From the IMG/VR virus record IMGVR_UViG_3300037049_000148, positions 1 to 61,365 of that record: 61,365 bases of DNA. One strand, written 5' to 3'. The notes under the pieces are model-generated. The model ran no database searches, had not been told where the DNA came from, and worked only from the letters and a program-made list of their open reading frames with translations. Origin of the DNA: a virus. Both the position numbers and the translations under genes were made by a program. The number at the start of each line of letters is the position of its first letter. The stretch's first letter is position 1. Positions 48,052 through 55,217 of this stretch are shown here, piece by piece.

Positions 48052-48654
48052 TCAATCGGCCTGCCCAGTGGGTTCTTCCGGTGTCGCCGGAGCGACTTCG
48101 ATCACCTCGCCATCATGGATGGGTGTGCCTGGAGAGAGGAACTTGCTGAAGGCTTCCCGGAATTCCTGCGGCACATTGATCTGAATAAGGTTGAGATTGC
48201 CTTCCACTCTAACGCCGTTACGCTGAAGGAAACTGGTCAGCGTGGCCGGATCATCGTTCCCATCGTTTTCCGTGAGCCTGGTCCAATCAAACAGCTTCTC
48301 GATGGCGCGCATGGCGACACGGTCATCGCTTTGCGGATTGGACAAAATGGTCCTCAGTCTGCGGTATGCCATGGGGAGCAGGTCTCCCAGGTTGGATGTA
48401 ATAGCGGCCAGGCGGGGATCATGTCCCACCGTGGAAAGCGCGTTCTGATAAACCGAATTGAACTCCGTGGTCTGCGTCAGCCGCTTGAGCGAAGCCAGGC
48501 TCATCTCCAGAGCGTCGGCGATCTCCTTCCAGGTATGGTCGTGCTGCAAGTCAAGGAACAGGGCGACCGCCTGCTCGATCTTTTGCTGCTTCGCCAGGTC
48601 GGCTCGTTCCGCGATGGTGAGATTGATGTGTCGTACAGCGGGGGTATCGGTCAT
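48052..48654 (-). CDS. Terminase small subunit-like HTH protein
   Basis: 200 residues, the only minus-strand gene between 43765 and 53100. ATG with GGAAGGA upstream. An HTH (WKEIADALEMSLASLKRL, about 42-59) is followed by a helical region (YRRLRTILSNPQ...AMRAIEKLFDWTRLTE) that resembles phage small terminase oligomerisation helices. If real, it is 16 kb away from the large subunit. It could alternatively be a transcription regulator of the Ubl cassette next door. Confidence 0.6.
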   Translation of the reverse strand: MTDTPAVRHINLTIAERADLAKQQKIEQAVALFLDLQHDHTWKEIADALEMSLASLKRLTQTTEFNSVYQNALSTVGHDPRLAAITSNLGDLLPMAYRRLRTILSNPQSDDRVAMRAIEKLFDWTRLTENDGNDDPATLTSFLQRNGVRVEGNLNLIQINVPQEFREAFSKFLSPGTPIHDGEVIEVAPATPEEPTGQAD

Positions 48655-48701
48655 TGAATTCCTTCCAGATGCCTTTCGGCGCTGGTTTCATTGTAATTCA
48701 A
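48654..48701. ncRNA. Recurring leader element, copy 5
   Basis: TTGAATT (48654-48660) pairs with AATTCAA (48695-48701) around CCAG...CTGG and GCC-TTTC-GGC. Read on the minus strand it lies directly upstream of the 48052 gene and has a GAAA loop. Confidence 0.6.
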
Positions 48702-48726
48702 AACGGAATAATTGTACATCATATGC

Positions 48727-48755
48727 TTGACAACTATTCCAAACCCGCGTATACT
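48727..48755 (+). promoter_or_regulatory. Promoter of the Ubl gene
   Basis: TTGACA (48727-48732), 17-nt spacer, TATACT (48750-48755). The spacer holds AACTATTCCA, the reverse complement of the TGGAATAGTT element in three other promoters. Confidence 0.85.
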
Positions 48756-48780
48756 GCGGATATTCCAATTGGAGGCTCTA

Positions 48781-49146
48781 ATGACAGACCAGTTTGATCC
48801 AACTCTCGGCGATGAAACCAGCGACACCGCGGCTCCCGTGCCTGGGAACGATATGAATACGTCCGAGCCGGAGATGCCGGAAGACACCGGGGATGAGAAT
48901 TTCCTCGAAGACAATCACATCGATCCCGCAACCATCGTCACCATCCTGACCAGCGGGGCGGAACCGCGGTACATCCCGGTGAACGAACCCGCCGCGTTGC
49001 GCGATTTGGTTGTCCGCGCCAACCTGACCTACAGCGGCCAGGTGGATGCGTATGTGGACGGTAATTCGATCTCCTTCGAGACGTTGGTGTCTGGCGGGCA
49101 GACCGTCACGTTGATCGGCAACGTCAAAGGAGGCAGCGTAGCCTAG
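48781..49146 (+). CDS. Ubiquitin-like modifier (beta-grasp, C-terminal GG)
   Basis: 121 residues, ATG with TTGGAGG upstream. An acidic, disordered first 48 residues precede a beta-grasp core (TIVTILTSGAEPRYIPV...LRDLVVRANL...VDAYVDG...FETLVSGGQTVTLIGNVKGG). The diglycine at 117-118 is followed by SVA, so a protease must trim three residues to expose it. This is the layout of ubiquitin/SAMP/PRTRC-C type modifiers. Own strong promoter and terminator suggest high expression relative to the enzymes. Confidence 0.82.
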   Translation: MTDQFDPTLGDETSDTAAPVPGNDMNTSEPEMPEDTGDENFLEDNHIDPATIVTILTSGAEPRYIPVNEPAALRDLVVRANLTYSGQVDAYVDGNSISFETLVSGGQTVTLIGNVKGGSVA

Positions 49147-49164
49147 GGCAATCCCTTGACTACG

Positions 49165-49180
49165 TTTCCGATGCCAGAAA
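49165..49180. repeat. Dispersed palindrome, one mismatch
   Basis: TTTCCG-ATGC-CAGAAA, directly before the Ubl terminator. Confidence 0.6.
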
Positions 49181-49205
49181 CCCAGGCAGCTAACGCCTGG
49201 GTTTT
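49178..49205 (+). terminator. Terminator after the Ubl gene
   Basis: AAACCCAGGC, 7-nt loop, GCCTGGGTTTT. Separates the modifier gene from the enzyme genes. Confidence 0.85.
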
Positions 49206-49223
49206 CGTTCCCCGGAGGCTCTC

Positions 49224-49904
49224 ATGGCAATCAAAATCATCCAGCGTGCGGCGGTGGATCCCAAATTCATGGAATGCGTCCTGAACATCTACAGGGCGTT
49301 CATGATGAGGGAGAAGGAACGTGCAGCCGAGTATCCCGCCGGCGCCAAAGAATACATCAAGAAACGCGCACCGGCTCATGCCCGCATCCTGGCTATCACC
49401 ACAGTCGGTCACTCTCAAGGACGCGTCGGCGCGGAGTATGAACTCACCCGGCTGCGCGTGCTTCCTTACGAAAAGTTCATGACCGTCGCGCACAAAGGCG
49501 CCGACGGCAAATTAAAGAAATACCTGGTCGGCGTTACCAAGCCGGTTGTGATCAAAGACAACGGGAAAACCTATTTCCTGGGCCCGTATGCGATCTATGT
49601 TCCTGCGGATGCGTTTGACGCGCAGAACAGCGGATCGTTCCATTTCATCCCCACCAAGTTCCCGCAATCCAACTTGCGCCATCCGCACCATGTTGTAAAG
49701 AACAACCCGCAAGGCATGCACCCCCTGGACAAGCATGCTTCGACGTGCTGGGGCGGTTTTGGTCCGGCCATTCGCGTACTGCTGGATATTCCGGACATCC
49801 CGGAACTCTTCCGGCTTTTGCAGATGTATGTCAGCCGGTATGACGCAGGCTCTGTGTTGTCGTTCATTCGCAACCTCGATTTTCCCACAACGGAGGAAGC
49901 ATGA
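49224..49904 (+). CDS. E2-like ubiquitin-conjugating domain protein
   Basis: 226 residues, ATG with CGGAGG upstream. The segment FIPTKFPQSNLRHPHHVV (141-158) followed by STCWGGFGPAI (173-183) matches the bacterial E2/UBC-like core, with Cys175 as the expected thioester residue. The region before it (MTVAHKG...LVGVTKPVVI...GPYAIYVP) gives the E2 beta-sheet. It would receive the modifier from the E1-like protein (50584) and pass it to a target. No E3 is visible. Confidence 0.72.
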   Translation: MAIKIIQRAAVDPKFMECVLNIYRAFMMREKERAAEYPAGAKEYIKKRAPAHARILAITTVGHSQGRVGAEYELTRLRVLPYEKFMTVAHKGADGKLKKYLVGVTKPVVIKDNGKTYFLGPYAIYVPADAFDAQNSGSFHFIPTKFPQSNLRHPHHVVKNNPQGMHPLDKHASTCWGGFGPAIRVLLDIPDIPELFRLLQMYVSRYDAGSVLSFIRNLDFPTTEEA

Positions 49905-50587
49905 AGATCGTCCTTGACCCGCTGGTCATGCTGAAGCTGGAGACCTATGCCAGCCAGACCCGCAATGAATTCTCCGGCTTCGGCTTCGTGGATCTCGACC
50001 GTGAGCATCAGATCTTCCATGTATATGACGTGGTCATCCTGGACGTGGGCACCTATACATGGACCGAGATCCCATCCAGGAAGATCCTGGAGGTCATACA
50101 GCGTCCGGATGCCCGCAAGATGAAGTTATGGTTCCATCGGCATCCAATGGGAAACGGGATTCCCGGGATGCACAACTGGTCCGGCACGGACGACAACACC
50201 TGCCGCAGGGAGCCTCTTGGAAATTCCATGCCTGAACTGGTCGGCTGGTCCATTTCCATTGTCCGCACTCCACTGGGGTGGGTGGGTCGTTATGACACGT
50301 ATGGCCCAAATGGAGCCACAGCGCATTTGAACGTTGAACCGTCCTTCGCACTCGAGGCCTCGCGGAATATCTTCGAGCTGATTTCCGAGCATTCCAATCG
50401 CCGCGGTGGTCTGTCCGAAATGGAAAACGACTGGGACGATGATCCTGACGCATATCTCGGCCTGGACGGAGATGACGATCTCGACGAGGAAGAAGAAGGA
50501 AGCTGGGATGACGAGGACGAGGAAGACGTCGTTCAAACCTCGTTTCTCGGCGGCATGCTCAACAGGTTCCATGGAGGCAAACGATGA
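49901..50587 (+). CDS. JAB/MPN (JAMM) metalloprotease, deubiquitinase-like
   Basis: 228 residues, ATGA overlap with the E2-like gene. Glu23 (NEFSGFG), WFHRHPMG (His79, His81) and NWSGTDD (Ser94, Asp97) form the JAMM zinc site, with a slightly long spacing between HxH and S..D. A strongly acidic C-terminal tail (about 178-212) may hold the basic partner or target. Likely tasks: trimming SVA from the modifier or removing it from targets. Confidence 0.88.
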   Translation: MKIVLDPLVMLKLETYASQTRNEFSGFGFVDLDREHQIFHVYDVVILDVGTYTWTEIPSRKILEVIQRPDARKMKLWFHRHPMGNGIPGMHNWSGTDDNTCRREPLGNSMPELVGWSISIVRTPLGWVGRYDTYGPNGATAHLNVEPSFALEASRNIFELISEHSNRRGGLSEMENDWDDDPDAYLGLDGDDDLDEEEEGSWDDEDEEDVVQTSFLGGMLNRFHGGKR

Positions 50588-51246
50588 ACCATGTAAGACA
50601 CCAGAATATCTACAACATCCCTACGGGCTTTAGCGCCACGGTCATCGGCGCCGGAGGGATCGGCGCGATCACCGCGCTCATGCTGGCGAAGATGGGCGTT
50701 CGAGCAATTGCCATGTACGACGACGACACGGTCAGCGAAGAGAACATCGCAACGCAATTGCATAAAGTATCCGATATCGGAAAGCCAAAGGTGATGGCGC
50801 TTGGCGCGACCCTGATGGAATATTCCGATGATGTGTTCCCGTTCGGGCACGAAGAACGGATCGGTCCCGATAGCGAACTGCGTTCCACGCTGGTCATCTC
50901 CGCGGTCGACAGCATCCTCGCTCGCCAGCAAATCTGGATTGCGCTATGCAACCCCAATAGCCGCTGGTCTTTTTACCTTGATGCGCGAATGGGAGCTATG
51001 GAATATCAACATTTCCTGGTTCCCAATAAGGTTGAAAACGCCGATGCGTATAGTCATCATCTCATGAGCATAACGGATGATAGTGTCCCGGATGCTCCTT
51101 GCACCGAGAAGGCCACGTTCTTCACAGCAGCAATTGCCGCTGGTCATATAGGAAACACCGTCCGCGAGATCGCTCAAGGCGTTGCCAAGCCACACCGGTT
51201 GGTCCACAACATCCCCAATTACTGGCTCCAAACATTCTCCTTGTAA
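50584..51246 (+). CDS. E1-like (ThiF/MoeB) adenylating enzyme
   Basis: 220 residues, ATGA overlap with the JAB gene. Rossmann ATP site VIGAGGIGA (20-28), MYDDDTVSEENIATQ (44-58), and Cys173 in DAPCTEKATFF as the candidate thioester Cys. Short, like minimal MoeB/ThiF proteins, with no extra domains. Would adenylate the modifier C-terminus and hand it to the E2-like protein. Confidence 0.88.
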   Translation: MNHVRHQNIYNIPTGFSATVIGAGGIGAITALMLAKMGVRAIAMYDDDTVSEENIATQLHKVSDIGKPKVMALGATLMEYSDDVFPFGHEERIGPDSELRSTLVISAVDSILARQQIWIALCNPNSRWSFYLDARMGAMEYQHFLVPNKVENADAYSHHLMSITDDSVPDAPCTEKATFFTAAIAAGHIGNTVREIAQGVAKPHRLVHNIPNYWLQTFSL

Positions 51247-51292
51247 TCCATCACCAGGCGCCTAACGGCGCTTTGGTGATTTGGAGGTCACC
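51247..51292 (+). ncRNA. Recurring leader element, copy 6, switch-like
   Basis: ATCACCA (51250-51256) pairs with TGGTGAT (51274-51280) around GCGCC-TAAC-GGCGC. The same TGGTGA can instead pair with TCACCA (51288-51293), which overlaps the start codon and brackets the GGAGG ribosome site. TCCA/TGGA gives an outer contact. Confidence 0.65.
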
Positions 51293-51544
51293 ATGTTATC
51301 TGTTCACGCGATCAATTCCACGACCTTGAGAGTACAGATCAAGCGGCCTCGTTTTCAAGATGATCTTGCCCGCTTCAAGACTGCCATCGCTCCCGAAGAT
51401 CGATCGTATGACTATGTTCGCGAAGAGTGGACGGTCATCCATGCAGACCGATATAAATTTATTGACTGGGTCTTTCGGGCGCTGGAAGCGATCCGCCCTG
51501 CCAGGCCTAATGAAATCAAGCTCACGCAGGCGACGCTATGGTGA
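51293..51544 (+). CDS. Small protein before primase
   Basis: 83 residues, GGAGG seven bases upstream inside leader element copy 6. The pattern FKTAI...YDYVREEWTVIHADRY resembles the short HARP/SNF2-associated substrate-binding fold (F...ip...WxVp), tentative. Overlaps the primase start by 7 nt. Confidence 0.6.
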   Translation: MLSVHAINSTTLRVQIKRPRFQDDLARFKTAIAPEDRSYDYVREEWTVIHADRYKFIDWVFRALEAIRPARPNEIKLTQATLW

Positions 51545-52488
51545 GAAAAGGTTTGCGGCATTCCCGGGTGTACGAAGCCAGGCAGCTATATGACATCTAC
51601 AGCATTCTTGGAATCCCCACCAACAAAAAACTGATCGTATGTCCGCTGCCGCAGCATCCGCATCACAACAACACGCCCTCCTTCAGCATCTCCATGAAGG
51701 ATGGGCATCAGCACTTCCATTGCTTCGGAGCATGCGGAGCATCCGGCGACGTGATCGATTTGATCGGATATCTTCAAATTTCCAACTACGACAGCTTGAA
51801 TGGGGAGCATGTCAGGCGGGCACTGGAGATCCTGAGCGCCGGATACAAAATCTCCCCGCCAGCCAGGGCTCCCAGAACGCCGGCGCTGCCCAATGACATT
51901 TGGGAAACGTTCGTTCCGCCTGGAGCGGAGGTGCTGGAATATGCAAAGATGCGCGGCTTGAAACCGGAGACCCTCAAGAAATTCATGGTCGGCCAATCGG
52001 GTATGTTCGGCAAGACGTGGATGACTATGCCGGCCTTTCACTTCGGAAGACTGCAAGGCATCAAGATGCGCAATGTGCATGCAGTGCATGTCCGCGACCG
52101 GTATGCGTCGATGGAAGGCTCCATCAACGGACTGTTCAACCTGAACGGGATCTATTACAGCCCAGACCCGATCCTGATCGTAAAAGGCGAGATCGCCGCC
52201 ATGCTTCTGGACCAGTATGGTTTCCTGGTATGCGCTCCGACCGCCGGAGAAAGCACAGCCTGCGCGGAGCTTCTTCCACACATGATCTGGTCAAGCCGTA
52301 GGATCCTGGTGGCCGACAACGATCCGGATCCAAAAGTGCGCCGGATGATGGACGAGTATGCGGTGAAGCGCGCTGAGATGCTGCGGGCCGAGATCAAGCG
52401 TCCCCCGGAACAGTACAAAGATATTGACGACTTTTTGCTTGCGGAGCCCAAGCTGGCTCTGGCTGCCGTTGAAGGATGGTTGAAATGA
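51538..52488 (+). CDS. DnaG-type primase with zinc finger and Toprim
   Basis: 316 residues. Zinc site CPLPQHPHH...HCFGACGASGDVI (Cys35, Cys62, Cys66 and a His near 40-43), then a linker, then a Toprim domain with IVKGEIAAML (Glu) and VADNDPDP (acidic DxD). Short compared with cellular DnaG, as in many phages. Makes RNA primers for the DnaB-led fork. Confidence 0.85.
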   Translation: MVRKGLRHSRVYEARQLYDIYSILGIPTNKKLIVCPLPQHPHHNNTPSFSISMKDGHQHFHCFGACGASGDVIDLIGYLQISNYDSLNGEHVRRALEILSAGYKISPPARAPRTPALPNDIWETFVPPGAEVLEYAKMRGLKPETLKKFMVGQSGMFGKTWMTMPAFHFGRLQGIKMRNVHAVHVRDRYASMEGSINGLFNLNGIYYSPDPILIVKGEIAAMLLDQYGFLVCAPTAGESTACAELLPHMIWSSRRILVADNDPDPKVRRMMDEYAVKRAEMLRAEIKRPPEQYKDIDDFLLAEPKLALAAVEGWLK

Positions 52489-52853
52489 TCAATCAGTTTT
52501 GCTATGACGACCATCGCGGTCATCACATCATCACCCTGAAGCGGGCGGCGCCGGAATGGTGCAACTCGGACTGCCCGGTCATCTACGTGGTTTCCGACGA
52601 CAGAAACCTGCATGGATTCAAACTTCACACCTCGCTCACCATGGAAGCGATCCCCAATGACCTCGCCCGGTTATTCACGAGTTTCGTATGGCGGTCTTCG
52701 CAGGCGTACTACCGCAAACGCGAAGGGGTCGAAGTGCCTGTTACCGAGAACGGGTTCTGGAAAAACTTCCTCTACTACAACACCAGGTTGTTCGGCGAGA
52801 ACTACATGTACAACCTGGTGATTTCAGCAGGAGCGAAATGGATCATAAGATAA
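52485..52853 (+). CDS. Hypothetical protein
   Basis: 122 residues, ATGA overlap with primase. Mixed alpha/beta. Two Cys in PEWCNSDCP may be a metal or disulfide pair. Aromatic-rich C-terminus (FWKNFLYYNTRLFGENYMYN). No family. Carries a one-mismatch dispersed palindrome at 52591. Confidence 0.65.
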   Translation: MINQFCYDDHRGHHIITLKRAAPEWCNSDCPVIYVVSDDRNLHGFKLHTSLTMEAIPNDLARLFTSFVWRSSQAYYRKREGVEVPVTENGFWKNFLYYNTRLFGENYMYNLVISAGAKWIIR

Positions 52854-53182
52854 GCGCAACCCTGACCGATATTCGCGATGATCTGGGTACGGCTCAGGAC
52901 TTTGTCGAGAAAGCCAGGCAGGCCATGGACTCTGGCGAATACAACAGTGCTCCATACGAATTCGTCAATGCACGCTTATTGCTCCAGAAGTCCCTGGATT
53001 TCATCGAGGAACAGAGAAAGAAACTCCGCCTGCTTATTCAACAGGCGGAGCAAAGTGAACAAAGTACAGATCAGGGTCTTTCGCTTCTTATATCTCACGT
53101 CACCTCAGGCTTTCCAGCGGAGACACCCGCAGATGCTCGTTCTGAACATCCGATCCCAGAAGGTGAATATATCGCTGGGTAA
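52838..53182 (+). CDS. Coiled-coil hypothetical protein convergent with integrase
   Basis: 114 residues, ATG with AGGAG upstream. Mostly helical (LTDIRDDLGTAQDFVEKA and LLLQKSLDFIEEQRKKLRLL). Its last 83 nt overlap the integrase 3' end on the other strand, so transcription of one may interfere with the other. Confidence 0.6.
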   Translation: MDHKISATLTDIRDDLGTAQDFVEKARQAMDSGEYNSAPYEFVNARLLLQKSLDFIEEQRKKLRLLIQQAEQSEQSTDQGLSLLISHVTSGFPAETPADARSEHPIPEGEYIAG

Positions 53183-54017
53183 CCTTGATATCAGTGTGCC
53201 CCAGGATGATGCGCAGCCCTTCCAGGGAGCCGCCGTTCCGAAGGTACATGGTGGCAAAGGTATGGCGCAGGGTGTGTGCGCCATGCTTCCCGGTGACGCG
53301 GATCTCGGTCAGCAGGCGGTCCACCATCTGACGCACGCCTTCATACTTGAAGGCGCAGCCATGAGTTTCTCCGTGCTCGCTCAGGAAGACGATCGCTTCA
53401 TCCTTGTGCTTCGGCTTCCGGTGCACGGAGACATACTCGAACAGATCGCGCACCAGGATGGGGCCCAGCGGAACGCGACGGGTCTTGCGTCCCTTGCCGA
53501 TGACGGTGGCCCAGCCGTCATCGAGATCGAGCCGGTTCATGGTCAGGCCGGCCAGCTCTTCCAGGCGAACGCCGGTGTCGAGAAAGAACTCGATGATCAC
53601 CTTGTCGCGGAAGGAATGGTTGCGCAGCAGGACGAACAGGCGCGCCACTTCATCGGGGCTGAGCGGACTGGGCAGCTCGTTCGAGATCTTGGGCGCCTGA
53701 TAACCGTCCAGTATTAATGAAGGCAGCCAGCCGTGCACGTGCAGCCAGCGAACGAAGGTCCGGATCACGGCGTACCGCTTGGCGATGGAATGGGAGGACA
53801 TCAGGGAGCCTGTGGTGATCCCGGGTTTGGTTCGCAGGGAAATGATGTGTTCCTGGACATCTGCAATGTTCAATGAAGACACCTGTCGCTCAGGCCCAAT
53901 ATCCTGGACCCAGACTTTCAGACCATCCATGTAGCCCTCGATGGTTTTGGGTGTCTTGTTCTCGGCGATCAAATTCCGATGATAGTTTTGAAGAGCTGTT
54001 CTCAAAGTCAGATCCAT
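53100..54017 (-). CDS. int: Tyrosine-family site-specific integrase
   Basis: 305 residues from ATG 54017 (GGAGG upstream). SAM-like N-terminal core-binding domain (about 1-100), catalytic domain with Arg151 (TGVRLEEL), Lys175 (GKGRKTR), HTLRH (His248, Arg251), LGHTD (His274) and Tyr283 (RYIHLL). XerC/D-like size. Drives prophage integration and excision. The attachment site is probably near one end of this gene but cannot be identified without the host junction. Confidence 0.92.
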   Translation of the reverse strand: MDLTLRTALQNYHRNLIAENKTPKTIEGYMDGLKVWVQDIGPERQVSSLNIADVQEHIISLRTKPGITTGSLMSSHSIAKRYAVIRTFVRWLHVHGWLPSLILDGYQAPKISNELPSPLSPDEVARLFVLLRNHSFRDKVIIEFFLDTGVRLEELAGLTMNRLDLDDGWATVIGKGRKTRRVPLGPILVRDLFEYVSVHRKPKHKDEAIVFLSEHGETHGCAFKYEGVRQMVDRLLTEIRVTGKHGAHTLRHTFATMYLRNGGSLEGLRIILGHTDIKVTQRYIHLLGSDVQNEHLRVSPLESLR

Positions 54018-54033
54018 ACGAACCTCCACGCGC

Positions 54034-54066
54034 AGTATAGCACAGATGTTCCTGAAACGAATGTTC
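54034..54066 (-). promoter_or_regulatory. Integrase promoter region with LexA-like box
   Basis: Minus strand extended -10 TGC-TATACT (54039-54034), 16 nt before the int start. Upstream GAACATTCGTTTC (54066-54054) is close to the Gram-positive LexA consensus. No clear -35. Confidence 0.45.
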
Positions 54067-54108
54067 ACTAAGCGCACCATTTGGAGTCCAAATATTACGG
54101 AGGCAGAA

Positions 54109-54852
54109 ATGCTGATAGGTTATCGAGTTCGTTTGGCGGTGTGCCTGCCTGATCACACCTGGCGGCCATATACGCTGGATCTTGAGTTGGATGATGAAGG
54201 CTGTGACGGCCACACGCAAGGCGAGATCGCTGAAGCCGCTGAAGATCAATACCGGGGAGAACATCCGGATGTTTCCGCTGTCGGAATGATCGAGTTCGAG
54301 TGGGAGCCGGAATGGGCGACCGAATGGCGCGAGGTCAGGGATAGCGGAACGCATTGTCCCAAATGCGGTCAAGCGGGCATGGGAACGGCGGGACACACCA
54401 CGCTCTGCCAGCACTGCGGTTGGCATGCGCACAATCCTGTTGCCGCCAGGGAAGATGCGGAAGACATTACTTGGTGTCCGGAGTGTGAGCCGCTGCCAAA
54501 GGATGGTGTTCTGAGATTGGGCTGGGAACAATGGGTCCGCATGTTCAAGCCTATAAAGAATTTCATCGATCAAAACGCTTCTGTTGATGGCTATATGTTC
54601 GAGACCTCTGGACCCGAATACGAAGCAGTCGCCAAAGCTCGCAGCAAAGATCCTCACACAATCTGGACGATGATCGATGAAGACGGCTCTCGCATCAACG
54701 AAGGCTGGCATTTTGCGAACCGCATGGGCTACTTCATCACCGAAGTTCCCTACGATCCCCACATTCAATACATCGTGGATGAGGAAGAAAACGAGTTTGA
54801 TCAATTATCCGAGGATGATCTTCAAGACATCCTGGATGAGGAGGAAGAATGA
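54109..54852 (+). CDS. Zinc-ribbon acidic protein
   Basis: 247 residues from ATG 54109 (CGGAGG upstream). Central CPKCG...CQHCGWHAH and a following CPEC (about 98-140) give two ribbon-like knuckles. Strongly acidic C-terminus (VDEEENEFDQLSEDD). First of a chain of overlapping early genes. Function unknown. One-mismatch dispersed palindrome at 54272. Confidence 0.65.
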   Translation: MLIGYRVRLAVCLPDHTWRPYTLDLELDDEGCDGHTQGEIAEAAEDQYRGEHPDVSAVGMIEFEWEPEWATEWREVRDSGTHCPKCGQAGMGTAGHTTLCQHCGWHAHNPVAAREDAEDITWCPECEPLPKDGVLRLGWEQWVRMFKPIKNFIDQNASVDGYMFETSGPEYEAVAKARSKDPHTIWTMIDEDGSRINEGWHFANRMGYFITEVPYDPHIQYIVDEEENEFDQLSEDDLQDILDEEEE

Positions 54853-55217
54853 GACCTACCATCAAGGATTTGATGTTACCCAGCCGCTTATCCTGGAGTC
54901 TGCCCATACTGTCCATGAATGAGCTTGACAAATTCATCGACGGTTGCAAGGTGATCGCGGCTCACCATGGGCTGGCCTGGGAAATCTCCACCATCGATGA
55001 TGACGAGTTCAGCTATTTCAATTTCGACATGGCCGGTATGAGCTTCCCGGGCTTTTTCAAAGGTCGAACTTTGGACAACGGCGAGCCGGCCCTCAACGAA
55101 TACGATGTGCATCTCTCGCGGAAAGAAGCCAGAGCCATGCAGGAATTTTGGCGTTTACTTGTAGATTATGGAGCAGGGATTGAATGGGAACGATTAGACA
55201 GTACCGTGACCGTGTAG
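54849..55217 (+). CDS. Hypothetical protein
   Basis: 122 residues, ATGA overlap. Mixed alpha/beta, no Cys cluster, one DDDEFSYFNF acidic-aromatic patch. Unrecognised family. Overlaps the next gene by 34 nt. Confidence 0.65.
   Translation: MRPTIKDLMLPSRLSWSLPILSMNELDKFIDGCKVIAAHHGLAWEISTIDDDEFSYFNFDMAGMSFPGFFKGRTLDNGEPALNEYDVHLSRKEARAMQEFWRLLVDYGAGIEWERLDSTVTV

Noticed and set aside
54046-54108. Upstream start (54046) for the zinc-ribbon gene
   Set aside because: It overlaps the int promoter and LexA-like box and lacks a ribosome site. ATG 54109 has GGAGG.
53890-54804. 304-residue minus-strand ORF upstream of int
   Set aside because: Lies opposite the overlapping early genes and shares the int 5' region. 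No ribosome site, low-quality composition.
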